A stretch of 16,402 bases of DNA from an uncultured Phascolarctobacterium sp. (GCA_949287345.1 CASEGD010000028.1:1-16402); one strand, 5' to 3'; shown: positions 1-7,486, numbered from the stretch's first letter. Notes: a model not told the origin generated them from the sequence alone. A program made the numbers and translations.

Positions 1-692
1 TGGTGCCCGCCGCCGAAGTTAAGCCACTGCATTTGGGGCAGCACATCGCCGAAGCGTTCTTCCACCGCCTTTAAGGTCGTCGCCAAATCGTCCGCGTCCT
101 GCTCGCACAGGGTGTGGAAGTGCAGCCCGTCCAGCAACGCAACAAGCTCCGGCGTCATGTTTGCATCCCACTGCGCGCGGGTGGTGCCCATGCGGCTGCC
201 GGGCGAGCAGGGGTCGTAAATGGCGTGCCCTTCCTGCGTGGAACATTCCGGGTTAATGCGCAGCCCCACGCTTTTACCAGCCTGCTTGGCCAGCGCGCCA
301 AACTTTGCTAACTGACGCGGCGAGTTAAACACAATGTGCCCGGCATATTTTAACAACTCTTCAAACTCGTCCTCACGGTAGGCGGCGCAAAAAACGTGTA
401 CTTCTTTGCCGGGCATTTCTTCCGCGCCAAGGCGTGCTTCATACAGCCCGCTTGCCTCCGTACCGGCAAGGTAAGGCGCCAGCACCGGGTACAAATCATA
501 GTTGCTAAAGGCTTTCTGCGCCAGCAAAATTTTGCAGCCCGTGCGCGCCGCCACGCCCGCCAGCACCTCGCCGTTGTGTTTTAGCTGCGCTTCGTCCAGT
601 ATGTAGCAGGGCGTGGGCAGGATGCCGAACACTTCCTGCGGCAGTTTGCCGTGCAGCCCTGCAAAAGGGGGCCTTGTATCTGTCGCGCCCAT
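1..692 (-). CDS. nspC: Carboxynorspermidine/carboxyspermidine decarboxylase, 3' end outside window
   Basis: This open frame starts at the ATG at 692 and runs off the left edge after 230 codons, so about the C-terminal 40% is missing. The family is a PLP-dependent, alanine-racemase-fold decarboxylase that removes CO2 from carboxyspermidine (or carboxynorspermidine) to give the triamine. Visible family marks are TPCYILDE near residue 27, LAQKAF with the probable PLP lysine K60, the segment SGLYEARLG, GLRINPE, the SRMG motif, GLHFHTLCE and, at the edge, WLNFGGGHH. The family usually has LALKAF; the Q is a small change. Its ATG overlaps the preceding gene's TGA as TGATG, so translation is probably coupled. 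It is the last visible gene of the polyamine operon. Identity is confident from these motifs and the neighbour; the preferred substrate (carboxyspermidine) is inferred from the putrescine-making genes upstream. Confidence 0.93.
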   Translation of the reverse strand, partial: MGATDTRPPFAGLHGKLPQEVFGILPTPCYILDEAQLKHNGEVLAGVAARTGCKILLAQKAFSNYDLYPVLAPYLAGTEASGLYEARLGAEEMPGKEVHVFCAAYREDEFEELLKYAGHIVFNSPRQLAKFGALAKQAGKSVGLRINPECSTQEGHAIYDPCSPGSRMGTTRAQWDANMTPELVALLDGLHFHTLCEQDADDLATTLKAVEERFGDVLPQMQWLNFGGGH

Positions 693-1951
693 CAGTCTAC
701 CAGCACCGGGTTATTGTTTTCGCTTCTCGGCAGGCCGTATTTATCCAGCGCGTCGAGGAACGGGTCCGGGTCGAACTCTTCCACGGTGTAAACGCCGGGC
801 TTGTTCCATTTGCCGGTTAAAAGCATCATAGCGCCGCACATGGCCGGTACGCCGGTGGTGTAGCTAACGGCCTGGCTGCCAACTTCTTTAAAGCATTCTT
901 CGTGGTCGCACACGTTATAAATATAGTAGGTTTTATCCTTACCGTCCTTTTTGCCGGTAAAAATACAGCCGATGTTGGTTTTGCCCTTGGTGCGGGGGCC
1001 AAGGCTGGCCGGGTCGGGCAGCAGGGCTTTTAAGAATTTAATCGGCACAATTTCGTGCCCTTCAAACATTACCGGCGTGGTGCTCAGCATGCCCACGTTC
1101 TCAAGGCAGCGCATGTGGTCAAGGTAGCTCTGGCCAAAAGTCATAAAGAAGCGGATGCGTTTTACTTCGGGAATGTTCAGCGCCAGGCTTTCAATTTCCT
1201 CGTGGTGCAAAAGGTACATATCCTTGTGGCCAACCTGGTCAAAATCGTATTCGCGTTTAATGCTCATAGCAGGGATTTCTACCCATTTGCCGTTTTCCCA
1301 ATAGCTGCCCGGGGCAGATACCTCGCGCAGGTTAACCTCGGGGTTGAAGTTAGTAGCGAAGGCATAGCCGTGGTCGCCGCCGTTGCAGTCTAAAATGTCG
1401 ATGGTGTCGATAGTATCAAACTCGTGCTTTTTAGCATAAGCGCAGTAAGCCTGCGTTACGCCCGGGTCAAAGCCGCAGCCCAGCAGCGCGGTAAGGCCTG
1501 CCTCTTCAAATTTTTTGCGGTAAGCCCACTGCCAGCTGTAATCAAAATAAGCACTGAAGCCTGCTTCCTTGCAGCGTTTTTCGTAAACGGCGCGCCATTC
1601 GGGGTCGTCGGTGTTTTCCGGCTCGTAGTTGGCGGTGTCCATATAGTTTACGCCGCAGGCCAGGCACGCATCCATCACGGTTAAATCCTGATACGGCAGC
1701 GCAATGTTCATTACAAGGTCGGGCTTGTATTCGTTAATCAGCGCTTTCAGCTGTTCAACATCGTCGGCGTCCACCTGCGCGGTGGTAATTTTGGTGGCAG
1801 TTTTGCCATTCAGTTCCTCAGCAATTTTGTCGCATTTGGCTTTGGTGCGGCTGGCAATGCACAGCTCCGTAAAAATTTCGCTAACCTGGCAGCATTTGTG
1901 GATGGCAACGGTAGCAACGCCGCCCGCGCCGATAACAAGAACTCTACTCAT
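692..1951 (-). CDS. Carboxynorspermidine synthase (saccharopine dehydrogenase-like)
   Basis: This 419-residue protein belongs to the saccharopine dehydrogenase/Lys1-like family. Its N-terminal Rossmann motif VIGAGGVA (residues 6-13) is for NAD(P)H. Further marks are the MNIALPYQDL segment, YMDTANYEP, the GLTALLGCGFDPGVTQAY stretch, the NGGDHGY stretch and a C-terminal TTGVPAMCGAMML segment. Together with the overlapping nspC this identifies it as the dehydrogenase that reductively condenses aspartate semialdehyde with a diamine: putrescine gives carboxyspermidine, diaminopropane gives carboxynorspermidine. The start is the ATG at 1951 with GGAG about 8 nt upstream, inside the end of speB; the gap to speB is only 15 nt. 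Plain saccharopine dehydrogenase of lysine metabolism is less likely because no lysine gene is nearby and the adjacent decarboxylase is the usual partner. Confidence 0.9.
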   Translation of the reverse strand: MSRVLVIGAGGVATVAIHKCCQVSEIFTELCIASRTKAKCDKIAEELNGKTATKITTAQVDADDVEQLKALINEYKPDLVMNIALPYQDLTVMDACLACGVNYMDTANYEPENTDDPEWRAVYEKRCKEAGFSAYFDYSWQWAYRKKFEEAGLTALLGCGFDPGVTQAYCAYAKKHEFDTIDTIDILDCNGGDHGYAFATNFNPEVNLREVSAPGSYWENGKWVEIPAMSIKREYDFDQVGHKDMYLLHHEEIESLALNIPEVKRIRFFMTFGQSYLDHMRCLENVGMLSTTPVMFEGHEIVPIKFLKALLPDPASLGPRTKGKTNIGCIFTGKKDGKDKTYYIYNVCDHEECFKEVGSQAVSYTTGVPAMCGAMMLLTGKWNKPGVYTVEEFDPDPFLDALDKYGLPRSENNNPVLVD

Positions 1952-1966
1952 TTTACAACTCTCCTT

Positions 1967-2824
1967 TTATTTATTATATAATGCTAAAATTAATTCTCTT
2001 AAAACCTTGCAGGCCGTAGCGGTCGATACGCCGCTTGCGTCCAGCATCGGCGCCAGTTCGTTCACGTCCGCGCCGATAACATTGGCGCCGACAACCGTGC
2101 GCAGCGCCTGTAAAAGCTGCACAAAACTTACGCCGCCGGCCTCTGGCGTGCCTGTTCCCGCAAAGGCAGAAGGGTCAAGGCAGTCCAAATCAATCGTAAA
2201 ATAAACCGGCGTGCCATTTGCCTTAAGCTGCGCCACCGTTTCCTCCAGCCCTTCAAAGCTGAACTTCTGCATCCGGGTATGCGTTTTGGCAAAGGCAAAT
2301 TCTTCGCGCTCGCCGCTGCGGATGCAGAACTGGTGAATGCGACCGTCGCCGATAAGCTCGTGGCAGCGGCGGATGACGCAGGCGTGGCTTAATTTGGCGC
2401 CGAGGTAATCGTCGCGCAAATCGGCATGCGCATCAAAATGGATGATGTGCAAATCCGGGTATTTTTTCACGGCGGCACGCACCGCGCCCAGCGTTACCAA
2501 ATGCTCGCCGCCGAGCAAAAGCGGCAGCTTGCCGTCCGCCAAAATCTCTTCCGCGCGCACTTCAATATCTGCCAATGCAGCCTCGGAGCTGCCGAAGCAC
2601 AATTCCATATCGCCGCTGTCAAACACCTTGCAGTCCGTTAAATCGGCGTCCTGATACGGGCTGTACGTTTCCAGCCCAAAACTTTCGTGCCGCATCGCCG
2701 CAGGGCCAAAACGCGCCCCGGGGCGGAAGCTGGTGGTAGAATCGAACGGCGCGCCGTACAGCACAATGCGCGCTTCGCTGTATTCGCTGTCGCAGCCGAT
2801 AAAGGTTTCCACATTAGGCTTCAT
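1967..2824 (-). CDS. speB: Agmatinase
   Basis: This 285-residue ureohydrolase should hydrolyse agmatine to putrescine and urea in the cytoplasm. The binuclear manganese ligands are all visible: H108 in GGEH, D131/H133/D135 in DAHAD, and D212/D214 in TIDLDCLDP. The following GTGTPEAGG loop is typical of agmatinases. Length is normal for the family. The ATG at 2824 overlaps the speE stop as TAATG, so the two are translationally coupled, and the speE-speB order matches the Bacillus subtilis operon. Proclavaminate amidinohydrolase or guanidinobutyrase are alternative ureohydrolases, but the arginine decarboxylase and spermidine synthase genes next door make agmatinase the natural reading. Confidence 0.94.
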   Translation of the reverse strand: MKPNVETFIGCDSEYSEARIVLYGAPFDSTTSFRPGARFGPAAMRHESFGLETYSPYQDADLTDCKVFDSGDMELCFGSSEAALADIEVRAEEILADGKLPLLLGGEHLVTLGAVRAAVKKYPDLHIIHFDAHADLRDDYLGAKLSHACVIRRCHELIGDGRIHQFCIRSGEREEFAFAKTHTRMQKFSFEGLEETVAQLKANGTPVYFTIDLDCLDPSAFAGTGTPEAGGVSFVQLLQALRTVVGANVIGADVNELAPMLDASGVSTATACKVLRELILALYNK

Positions 2825-3678
2825 TATTTTTCTACCTCCTCAAGCATCTCTTCCAAAAAGGCGGGCAGGTAAAACGCGCCCTTGTGCAGGCGTGTGGTGT
2901 AATAGCGGGTGTGCATGTTCAGCGCATCCCACGCTGCGCTGTCCAAATCGTCCAGCGGGTGGTATTTTTTGCTGGCAAAGCCAAACAGCCAGTAGCCCGC
3001 GGCATAGGTTGGTATGTGCGCCTGGTACACCCTGCTGATGGGGAAGGTGTTGACAATGCGCTTGTGGCTGCGCTGCATGGCGGCAGCGTCCTCCGCATAA
3101 AACGGGCTGCCCTGCTGGTTCACCATAATGCCGTCCTCGCGCAGCGCGTTGTAGCAGCTGCCGTAAAACTCGCGCGTAAACAAGCCTTCCGAAGGCCCGA
3201 ACGGGTCGGTGGAATCGACAATAATTAAATCGTATTCCTCCTCGCAGCGGCGGATGAATTTCAGCGCGTTGCCAAAATAAACATGCACGCGGCGGTCGTC
3301 CATACGGCAGGCGTTGCTGGGCAGATAGGTGCGGCAGGCTTCGATAACCTGCGGGTCCATCTCAACCAGATCAATGCGCTGCACACGGTCGTAGCGGGTC
3401 AGCTCGCGCACCACGCCGCCGTCGCCCGCGCCGATAACTAAAATATCCTTAATGCCCTTGTGCACCGCCATCGGCACATGGGTAATCATCTCGTCGTAAA
3501 TAAATTCGTCCCTTTCGGTAAGCATTACGTTGCCGTCAAGGGTCAGCACACGCCCAAACTCCGGCGTTTCAAAAATGTCAATGCGCTGAAACTCGCTCTG
3601 TTTGGAATATAAATGCCTGTCAACCCTGATGCTGTGCTTAACGTCCGGGGTATGAAACTCACTGAACCACATTTCCAT
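2824..3678 (-). CDS. speE: Spermidine synthase (polyamine aminopropyltransferase)
   Basis: This 284-residue protein transfers an aminopropyl group from decarboxylated S-adenosylmethionine to putrescine. It shows an N-terminal beta domain (WFSEFHTPDV, then LTLDGNVMLTERDEFIYDEM near residues 47-66), the nucleotide-binding VIGAGDGGVVREL (family norm GGGDGG), the acidic VEMDP, and the catalytic-loop segment VDSTDPFGPSEGLF. In the adenine-binding loop it has FGNALKF where many SpeE proteins have an Asp. The start ATG at 3678 follows GAGAGGG about 10 nt upstream; a second in-frame ATG at 3672 is possible. It lies 14 nt after speA. It needs decarboxylated SAM, yet no speD is seen in the window, so the precursor enzyme must be elsewhere if SpeE is active. 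Confidence 0.94.
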   Translation of the reverse strand: MEMWFSEFHTPDVKHSIRVDRHLYSKQSEFQRIDIFETPEFGRVLTLDGNVMLTERDEFIYDEMITHVPMAVHKGIKDILVIGAGDGGVVRELTRYDRVQRIDLVEMDPQVIEACRTYLPSNACRMDDRRVHVYFGNALKFIRRCEEEYDLIIVDSTDPFGPSEGLFTREFYGSCYNALREDGIMVNQQGSPFYAEDAAAMQRSHKRIVNTFPISRVYQAHIPTYAAGYWLFGFASKKYHPLDDLDSAAWDALNMHTRYYTTRLHKGAFYLPAFLEEMLEEVEK

Positions 3679-3692
3679 TTTTACTCACCCTC

Positions 3693-5156
3693 TCAAGCCA
3701 ACACGTTAATATGCTGCAAATCCGGGTCCTCGGAGCCCGTCATGCTGCACCCTTTTTCCTTGGCGTACTGGATATGCTCCAAAATCTCGCCGGTAATACG
3801 CTCGCCCGGTGCCAGAATAGGTATGCCCGGCGGATAGCACATTACAAACTCGCTGCACACGCGCCCCTCGCTTTCGCCAATGGGCACGCTTACTTTATCG
3901 GCATAAAACGCCTCCTGCGGGCTGGTTACAACCTCCGGCTCAATGTATTCCTGCGTCAGCATGCCGGTGCCGTCCTTCTGGTAACGGCGGCGAATTTCCG
4001 CCAGCGCGCTTACAAGGCGTTCCAGCTCCTGCGGACGGTCGCCCATGGAAAGGTACGCCAGAATATTGCCGATGTCGCCAAACTCAATCTGTATATCGTA
4101 CTCGTCGCGTAAAATATCGTACACCTCAATGCCGGCCAGGCCGATATCAAGGGTATGCACGCTTAATTTAGTCGTGTCAAAATCAAAAATGGAGTTGCCG
4201 TTTAACAGCTCCCTGCCGAAGGCGTAATATCCGCCGACGGCGTTAATTTCGCGGCGCGCGTATTCTGCCATGTCCGCCACCTGATGGAACACCTCGTTGC
4301 CGCGCAGCGCTAAATTGCGGCGGCTGATGTCGAGGCTTGACATTAACAAATAGCTGCCCGACGTGGTTTGCGTAAGGTTAATAATTTGCCGTACATAACC
4401 AGCGTGCACGTTGGGGCCGGTTAAGAGCAGGCTGGACTGCGTTAAGCTGCCACCGCTTTTGTGCATGGATACCGACGCCATATCCGCACCGGCTTCCATT
4501 GCCGATACGGGCAGTCCGCTGCCAAAGTAAAAATGCGTGCCGTGCGCCTCGTCCACAAGGCAGCGCATACCGGCGGCGTGCGCCATTTTAACAATCGCGC
4601 GCAAATCGCTGCAAATGCCGTAATAGGTGGGGTTGTTTACCAAAACCGCCACGGCGTTGGGGTGTTCGGCAATAGCCCGCTCCACCTGTTCGCGCTTCAT
4701 GCCCAGCGAAATGCCCAGGCGGCTGTCAACATCCGGGTTAACGTAAACGGGCACCGCGCCGCACAGCACCAGCGCATTAATTACGCTTTTATGCACGTTG
4801 CGCGGCAAAATAATTTCATCCCCGCGCTTGCAGGAACTTAAAACCATGCACTGCACAGAACTTGTGGTGCCACCTACCATTAAAAAGGCGTGGGCTGCGC
4901 CAAAGGCGTCCGCAGCCAGCTCCTCCGCCTCGCGTATTACCGAAACAGGGTGGCACAAATTATCCAGCGGCTTCATGCTGTTAACGTCCACGCCCACGCA
5001 GGACTGCCCCAAAAACGCCGTCAGTTCCGGGTTGCCGCGCCCGCGCTTATGCCCCGGCACATCAAAGGGCACCACCCTCATTTTGCGGAAGTTCTCCAGA
5101 GCCTCGTATATCGGCGCGCGGCTCTGGTCCAGACGGGTCCGGTTAAGTCTTAACAT
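3693..5156 (-). CDS. speA: Arginine decarboxylase (Orn/Lys/Arg decarboxylase, fold type I)
   Basis: This 487-residue PLP enzyme is of the short Bacillus SpeA/YaaO type, without the N-terminal wing domain of the enterobacterial inducible decarboxylases. Visible marks are FDVPGHKRG (residues 31-39), GGTTSS (95-100), HKSV (122-125), VDEAHGTH (201-208, with the PLP-stacking H and the Asp), and SMHKSGG with the PLP lysine K233. The C-terminal Orn/Lys/Arg domain ends in the YPPGIPILAPGE segment. The ATG at 5156 follows AGGGAGGG at a good distance. Members of this family act on arginine, lysine or ornithine and sequence alone does not settle which. The agmatinase two genes downstream argues for arginine to agmatine. 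It is the first gene of the polyamine operon and is preceded by an intrinsic terminator and structured RNA, so transcription may be attenuated. Confidence 0.9.
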   Translation of the reverse strand: MLRLNRTRLDQSRAPIYEALENFRKMRVVPFDVPGHKRGRGNPELTAFLGQSCVGVDVNSMKPLDNLCHPVSVIREAEELAADAFGAAHAFLMVGGTTSSVQCMVLSSCKRGDEIILPRNVHKSVINALVLCGAVPVYVNPDVDSRLGISLGMKREQVERAIAEHPNAVAVLVNNPTYYGICSDLRAIVKMAHAAGMRCLVDEAHGTHFYFGSGLPVSAMEAGADMASVSMHKSGGSLTQSSLLLTGPNVHAGYVRQIINLTQTTSGSYLLMSSLDISRRNLALRGNEVFHQVADMAEYARREINAVGGYYAFGRELLNGNSIFDFDTTKLSVHTLDIGLAGIEVYDILRDEYDIQIEFGDIGNILAYLSMGDRPQELERLVSALAEIRRRYQKDGTGMLTQEYIEPEVVTSPQEAFYADKVSVPIGESEGRVCSEFVMCYPPGIPILAPGERITGEILEHIQYAKEKGCSMTGSEDPDLQHINVLA

Positions 5157-5186
5157 TCTTTACCCTCCCTAAAAGCTACACAAAAC

Positions 5187-5223
5187 AAAAAACGCAAGCC
5201 ATGCCTGTTGCACAACTTGCGTT
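5187..5223 (-). terminator. Intrinsic terminator or attenuator ahead of speA
   Basis: On the minus strand AACGCAAG (5223-5216) pairs perfectly with CTTGCGTT (5198-5191) across a 17-nt loop, and the 3' arm runs into a TTTTTT tract. It ends about 30 nt before the speA start codon and just before its ribosome site. It could end a separate small RNA or act as a conditional attenuator of the operon; the sequence does not decide between these. Confidence 0.75.
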
Positions 5224-5530
5224 ATAGTCAAAACGGCAGCCCTTTTAAAATCGCCCGCAAGGGCAGAAAAAGGGTAGTTATCGTTTTCGGAAGAGTCAGA
5301 GTCTATATAGCAATTATACTTTTACTACTCGTATTGACCGTTTCACAAGTTTGCGCACTGGCGCATTTCAGTTAAGGGTAACCAACTTATAAAATTTGAG
5401 CTTTTAACTCAATCAATAGGACTGCCCAAAGCAGTCAAGCGGCAGTGGACCCGGCTGTCCGTATGGCCTTAACTCCGTAAGGAGTGGTCCGTAATAATCG
5501 CTTTGAAAAGACTCTTTTAACTTTCCTTTC
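5187..5530 (-). ncRNA. Structured RNA (leader or independent ncRNA) upstream of speA
   Basis: No protein is encoded here, but the minus strand folds into many clean helices. The outer stem AAGAGTC (5516-5510) pairs with GACTCTT (5297-5291), enclosing about 210 nt. Inside it are a three-way junction closed by GGACC (5490-5486) with GGTCC (5451-5447) and containing the hairpin ACTCC/GGAGT (5485-5472), then GACTGC/GCAGTC (5436-5420), TTGAG/CTCAA (5412-5396) and TGCGC/GCGCA (5365-5352). After the outer stem comes a layered hairpin (5287-5230) built from AAAACG/CGTTTT, CCCTTTT/AAAAGGG and GCCC/GGGC, then the terminator. The 5' limit is estimated. A possible extended -10 (TGTTACAAT, 5550-5542) has no clear -35. 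I cannot match it to a known riboswitch, 6S RNA, tmRNA or T-box. Confidence 0.6.
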
Positions 5531-5556
5531 AAATTGTATAAATTGTAACATAACAA

Positions 5557-5934
5557 TTACCTGTAACGCTGTAAGGGGCGCAAAATCTCCGCCTGCAAGC
5601 CTTTGTCATTTTTAACCATTACGTTTACCGCCCAGATGCCGCGCCCCGCGTCGTCCTTCATGCGCGCAGCCTGCACCAGCGGCCTGCCGTTAAATTTAAA
5701 CAGTTCTTCCAGTTCCAGCAGCAGCACAAAATCCGCACGCTTCCACGCCGTCATCAACGTTTCGTCAAACAGCACCGTTGCCATAACAATTTCGTCCATG
5801 CACCAGCATTCAATTTTGTATGGCCTGCCGTCGCTGAAAGCGCCTTTGGCAAAGCCCAGATCAAGCACGCCGTCGTCGCCGGGCTCATGCGCCGATACAA
5901 TATAACCGCTGCGGTCGGGTTCGATATATTTCAT
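5557..5934 (-). CDS. Hypothetical protein, 125 residues
   Basis: I do not recognise this protein. From the ATG at 5934 it has 125 residues, no signal peptide and no membrane segment, with alternating hydrophobic strands (ECWCMDEIVMATVLFDE, DFVLLLELEELFKF, GIWAVNVMVKND) that suggest a small soluble alpha/beta or beta fold. A GTG at 5946 would add four residues, but the GGAGA lies only 1-2 nt before it and about 12 nt before the ATG, so I prefer the ATG. It begins 18 nt after the stop of the WYL-like regulator on the same strand, so the two are probably co-transcribed and functionally linked. Its stop is followed by the structured RNA upstream of speA. Confidence 0.75.
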   Translation of the reverse strand: MKYIEPDRSGYIVSAHEPGDDGVLDLGFAKGAFSDGRPYKIECWCMDEIVMATVLFDETLMTAWKRADFVLLLELEELFKFNGRPLVQAARMKDDAGRGIWAVNVMVKNDKGLQAEILRPLQRYR

Positions 5935-5952
5935 TAAAAGTTTCACTCTCCG

Positions 5953-6654
5953 TTATTTATATTGGCTGATGATTTTTTTGCAGTATTTAACAAATTCCTT
6001 GCGGTGAGCGGCAGGTTCCATAAGTTTTACGCCGCTGCCCCATTTGATAAGCTGCATATAAAAGGCTTCATCGCAAACGGCCTGCCCGCCGATGGTGACA
6101 TTGCTGCCTTTTTCTTTTACAATCTGCGCCGATGCGCCCAGATATGCCATAACCGCGTCTTTAAGCTCTGCCGCACATTTCAGTTCCACAGCTTCGGCAG
6201 CTTCCGTATTTACCGGCTCTGCCTGCGGCGGTTCTGCCGCTGCGGCTTTGGCTGTTTTGGCGGCACGTTTTGGTTTTGCCGCCGCCAGTTCTGCCTTAAC
6301 GGCTTCGGCGTCGTATTTGCTTAAAAGCGAACAAAGTGCTTCAATAATGCCGTTTGCACCGGCAGTACCGGTTTCTTTTAACGCTTTGCCCGCCTTAACA
6401 ACGTCCTGCGGCTTCAGCACGCGGCTGACCAGTTTATAGCTGTTAGCGCGCTCGCGGACGGTTTCAATTTGCAGGCCGAATGCACGCAGCACCTCAATAT
6501 CGTCATAAAGGCTTTTGCGCTCTGCGGCAATGCCTGCTTCTGCCAGCCTGTCAACAAGCCCGGCAATGGTAATGCCGTGCTGTGCATCCGTTTCTTCCGT
6601 TAAAAATTTTTGTAAATATAATAATTTTGCTTTCTGGTTACTTTGTTTTGCCAT
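5953..6654 (-). CDS. WYL-type transcriptional regulator lacking the WYL core
   Basis: This 233-residue protein starts like the Firmicute WYL regulators: KAKLLYLQKFL, then a winged-helix segment with GITIAGLVDRLAEAGI and ERKSLYDDIEVLRAFGLQI (about residues 10-70). Its last 65 residues (VTIGGQAVCDEAFYMQLIKWGSGVKLMEPAAHRKEF...) resemble the C-terminal WCX domain of the same family. The Sm-like WYL ligand domain normally between them is missing; an Ala/Lys/Glu/Pro-rich linker stands there (about 125-165). It is therefore probably a DNA-binding regulator with altered ligand sensing. The start is the ATG at 6654, with AGGTG about 6 nt upstream; a TTG at 6675 has no ribosome site. It probably heads an operon with the 125-residue gene. 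A role in controlling the polyamine operon is only suggested by position. Confidence 0.8.
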   Translation of the reverse strand: MAKQSNQKAKLLYLQKFLTEETDAQHGITIAGLVDRLAEAGIAAERKSLYDDIEVLRAFGLQIETVRERANSYKLVSRVLKPQDVVKAGKALKETGTAGANGIIEALCSLLSKYDAEAVKAELAAAKPKRAAKTAKAAAAEPPQAEPVNTEAAEAVELKCAAELKDAVMAYLGASAQIVKEKGSNVTIGGQAVCDEAFYMQLIKWGSGVKLMEPAAHRKEFVKYCKKIISQYK

Positions 6655-6675
6655 GTTCAGCACCTGCCAATGCAA

Positions 6676-6812
6676 TGTAATATATTTATTCTATTTAACA
6701 AAAGTTTGATATTACCTGCAAGGGGGAGAAAATTTTACGTTGATTTTACGTTGGAATTTTGGATTTCTTCTTTGCATGAAGGATATTGCTTTTTAATTTT
6801 TACTTTTTTACT
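6676..6812. other. AT-rich intergenic segment with 11-bp tandem repeat
   Basis: No gene is seen. The segment must hold the promoter of the WYL-like gene, but no convincing -35/-10 pair stands out on the minus strand. ATTTTACGTTG is repeated twice in tandem without a gap (6732-6742 and 6743-6753), which could be a regulator site or chance duplication. Confidence 0.35.
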
Positions 6813-7322
6813 CATGTTCATTCTTTGTAACCAAAGAACGAACCAAGAAAGTTCCGCGGCTAGGCGGATTTTCCCGCTTCGCGCTGGCGCTGCTCGCTAC
6901 GCAACTATTAGCATAACAACTACAAAAATACGAAATTCGCTTCGCTCAGGTTCGATTTTTGCAGTTGTTCTTTAATAAATGTTGCTAAAAGCCGCGTGTT
7001 GACGAGTGTCGTACTTTATTGCTTTTTACTAAAAGATAAGCGCACATCGTTGAATAGCAAACTGCTGAAAAGCACGGGAACACTTAAATCAATAAATAGA
7101 AGTAACCAAAGTACGAATTTGGGCGAAGTCGCGACTTTCAAAAAACAGGCGAAAACTTTAAATAACAAGGCACTTGCAGCAATAACCGAGGACTGTTTGA
7201 GTTTGCGCAGCAAACGAGTTCCGCAGGTGCTGCAAGTGGCAAACTGATTTGATACTGAGCCGTTAAGTTTTTTGAGGAGCGAAGGCTTTTGGGTTACTTT
7301 TTGGCCTACAAAAAGTAACATG
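6813..7322. mobile_element. MITE-like element with imperfect terminal inverted repeats
   Basis: The left end (from 6813) begins CATGTTCATTCTTTGTAACC and the right end, read on the minus strand from 7322, begins CATGTTACTTTTTGTAGGCC. Over about 38 positions the two ends are roughly 70% identical, so they form imperfect terminal inverted repeats. Each end is also a hairpin by itself: GTTACTTTTTG/CAAAAAGTAAC (7293-7319) is perfect, and the left copy (6816-6842) has a single mismatch. A further hairpin lies inside (6915-6969). No transposase is encoded and the open frames inside look non-coding. This fits a non-autonomous repeat element, about 510 bp. The ends look diverged, so it may be old. No target duplication was identified with confidence. 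Confidence 0.55.
6915..6969. repeat. Inverted repeat inside the MITE-like element
   Basis: AACAACTACAAAAATACGAA on the left is matched by TTCGATTTTTGCAGTTGTT on the right, with a mismatch and a one-base bulge, around a short loop rich in TTCGCT. It would form a long hairpin in RNA or single-stranded DNA. Confidence 0.6.
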
Positions 7323-7434
7323 AATAAAACCGTAAATAAAAATATAATACCCTAAATTCAAAAACGCAACCAAATAAAATAATAAAACATTCACTTAAAT
7401 TGCCCTCAAACTTTACATAAATCAATCTGTTTTA

Positions 7435-7463
7435 TATACAAACATCTCCGTCAATGGTATAAT
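7435..7463 (+). promoter_or_regulatory. Promoter of first autotransporter gene
   Basis: TATACA (7435-7440), a 17-bp spacer and TATAAT (7458-7463) preceded by TGG give a sigma-A promoter with an extended -10. It places the transcript start near 7470 and leaves a leader of about 93 nt. The equivalent promoter of the second autotransporter also has an extended -10. Confidence 0.75.
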
Positions 7464-7486
7464 TAAGAAAAACAAAAGTGTTCGCA

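Noticed and set aside
5187..5213. Eight-codon frame ATG GCT TGC ... TAG in the speA leader as a regulatory upstream peptide
   Set aside because: It lies within the terminator hairpin with no ribosome site and no arginine or other telling codons.
5187..5530. Identification of the speA-upstream RNA as 6S, tmRNA, RNase P RNA, T-box, lysine or cobalamin riboswitch
   Set aside because: The diagnostic conserved cores of these families were looked for and not seen, so no family name is given.
6675..6675. TTG at 6675 as the start of the WYL-like regulator
   Set aside because: No Shine-Dalgarno sequence precedes it, while the ATG at 6654 has AGGTG at good spacing and matches where the family's homology begins.
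6996..7321. Two overlapping open frames (83 codons plus strand, 101 codons minus strand) inside the 510-bp repeat element
   Set aside because: No ribosome site, overlapping on opposite strands, low-complexity composition; they follow from the repeat sequence rather than a gene.
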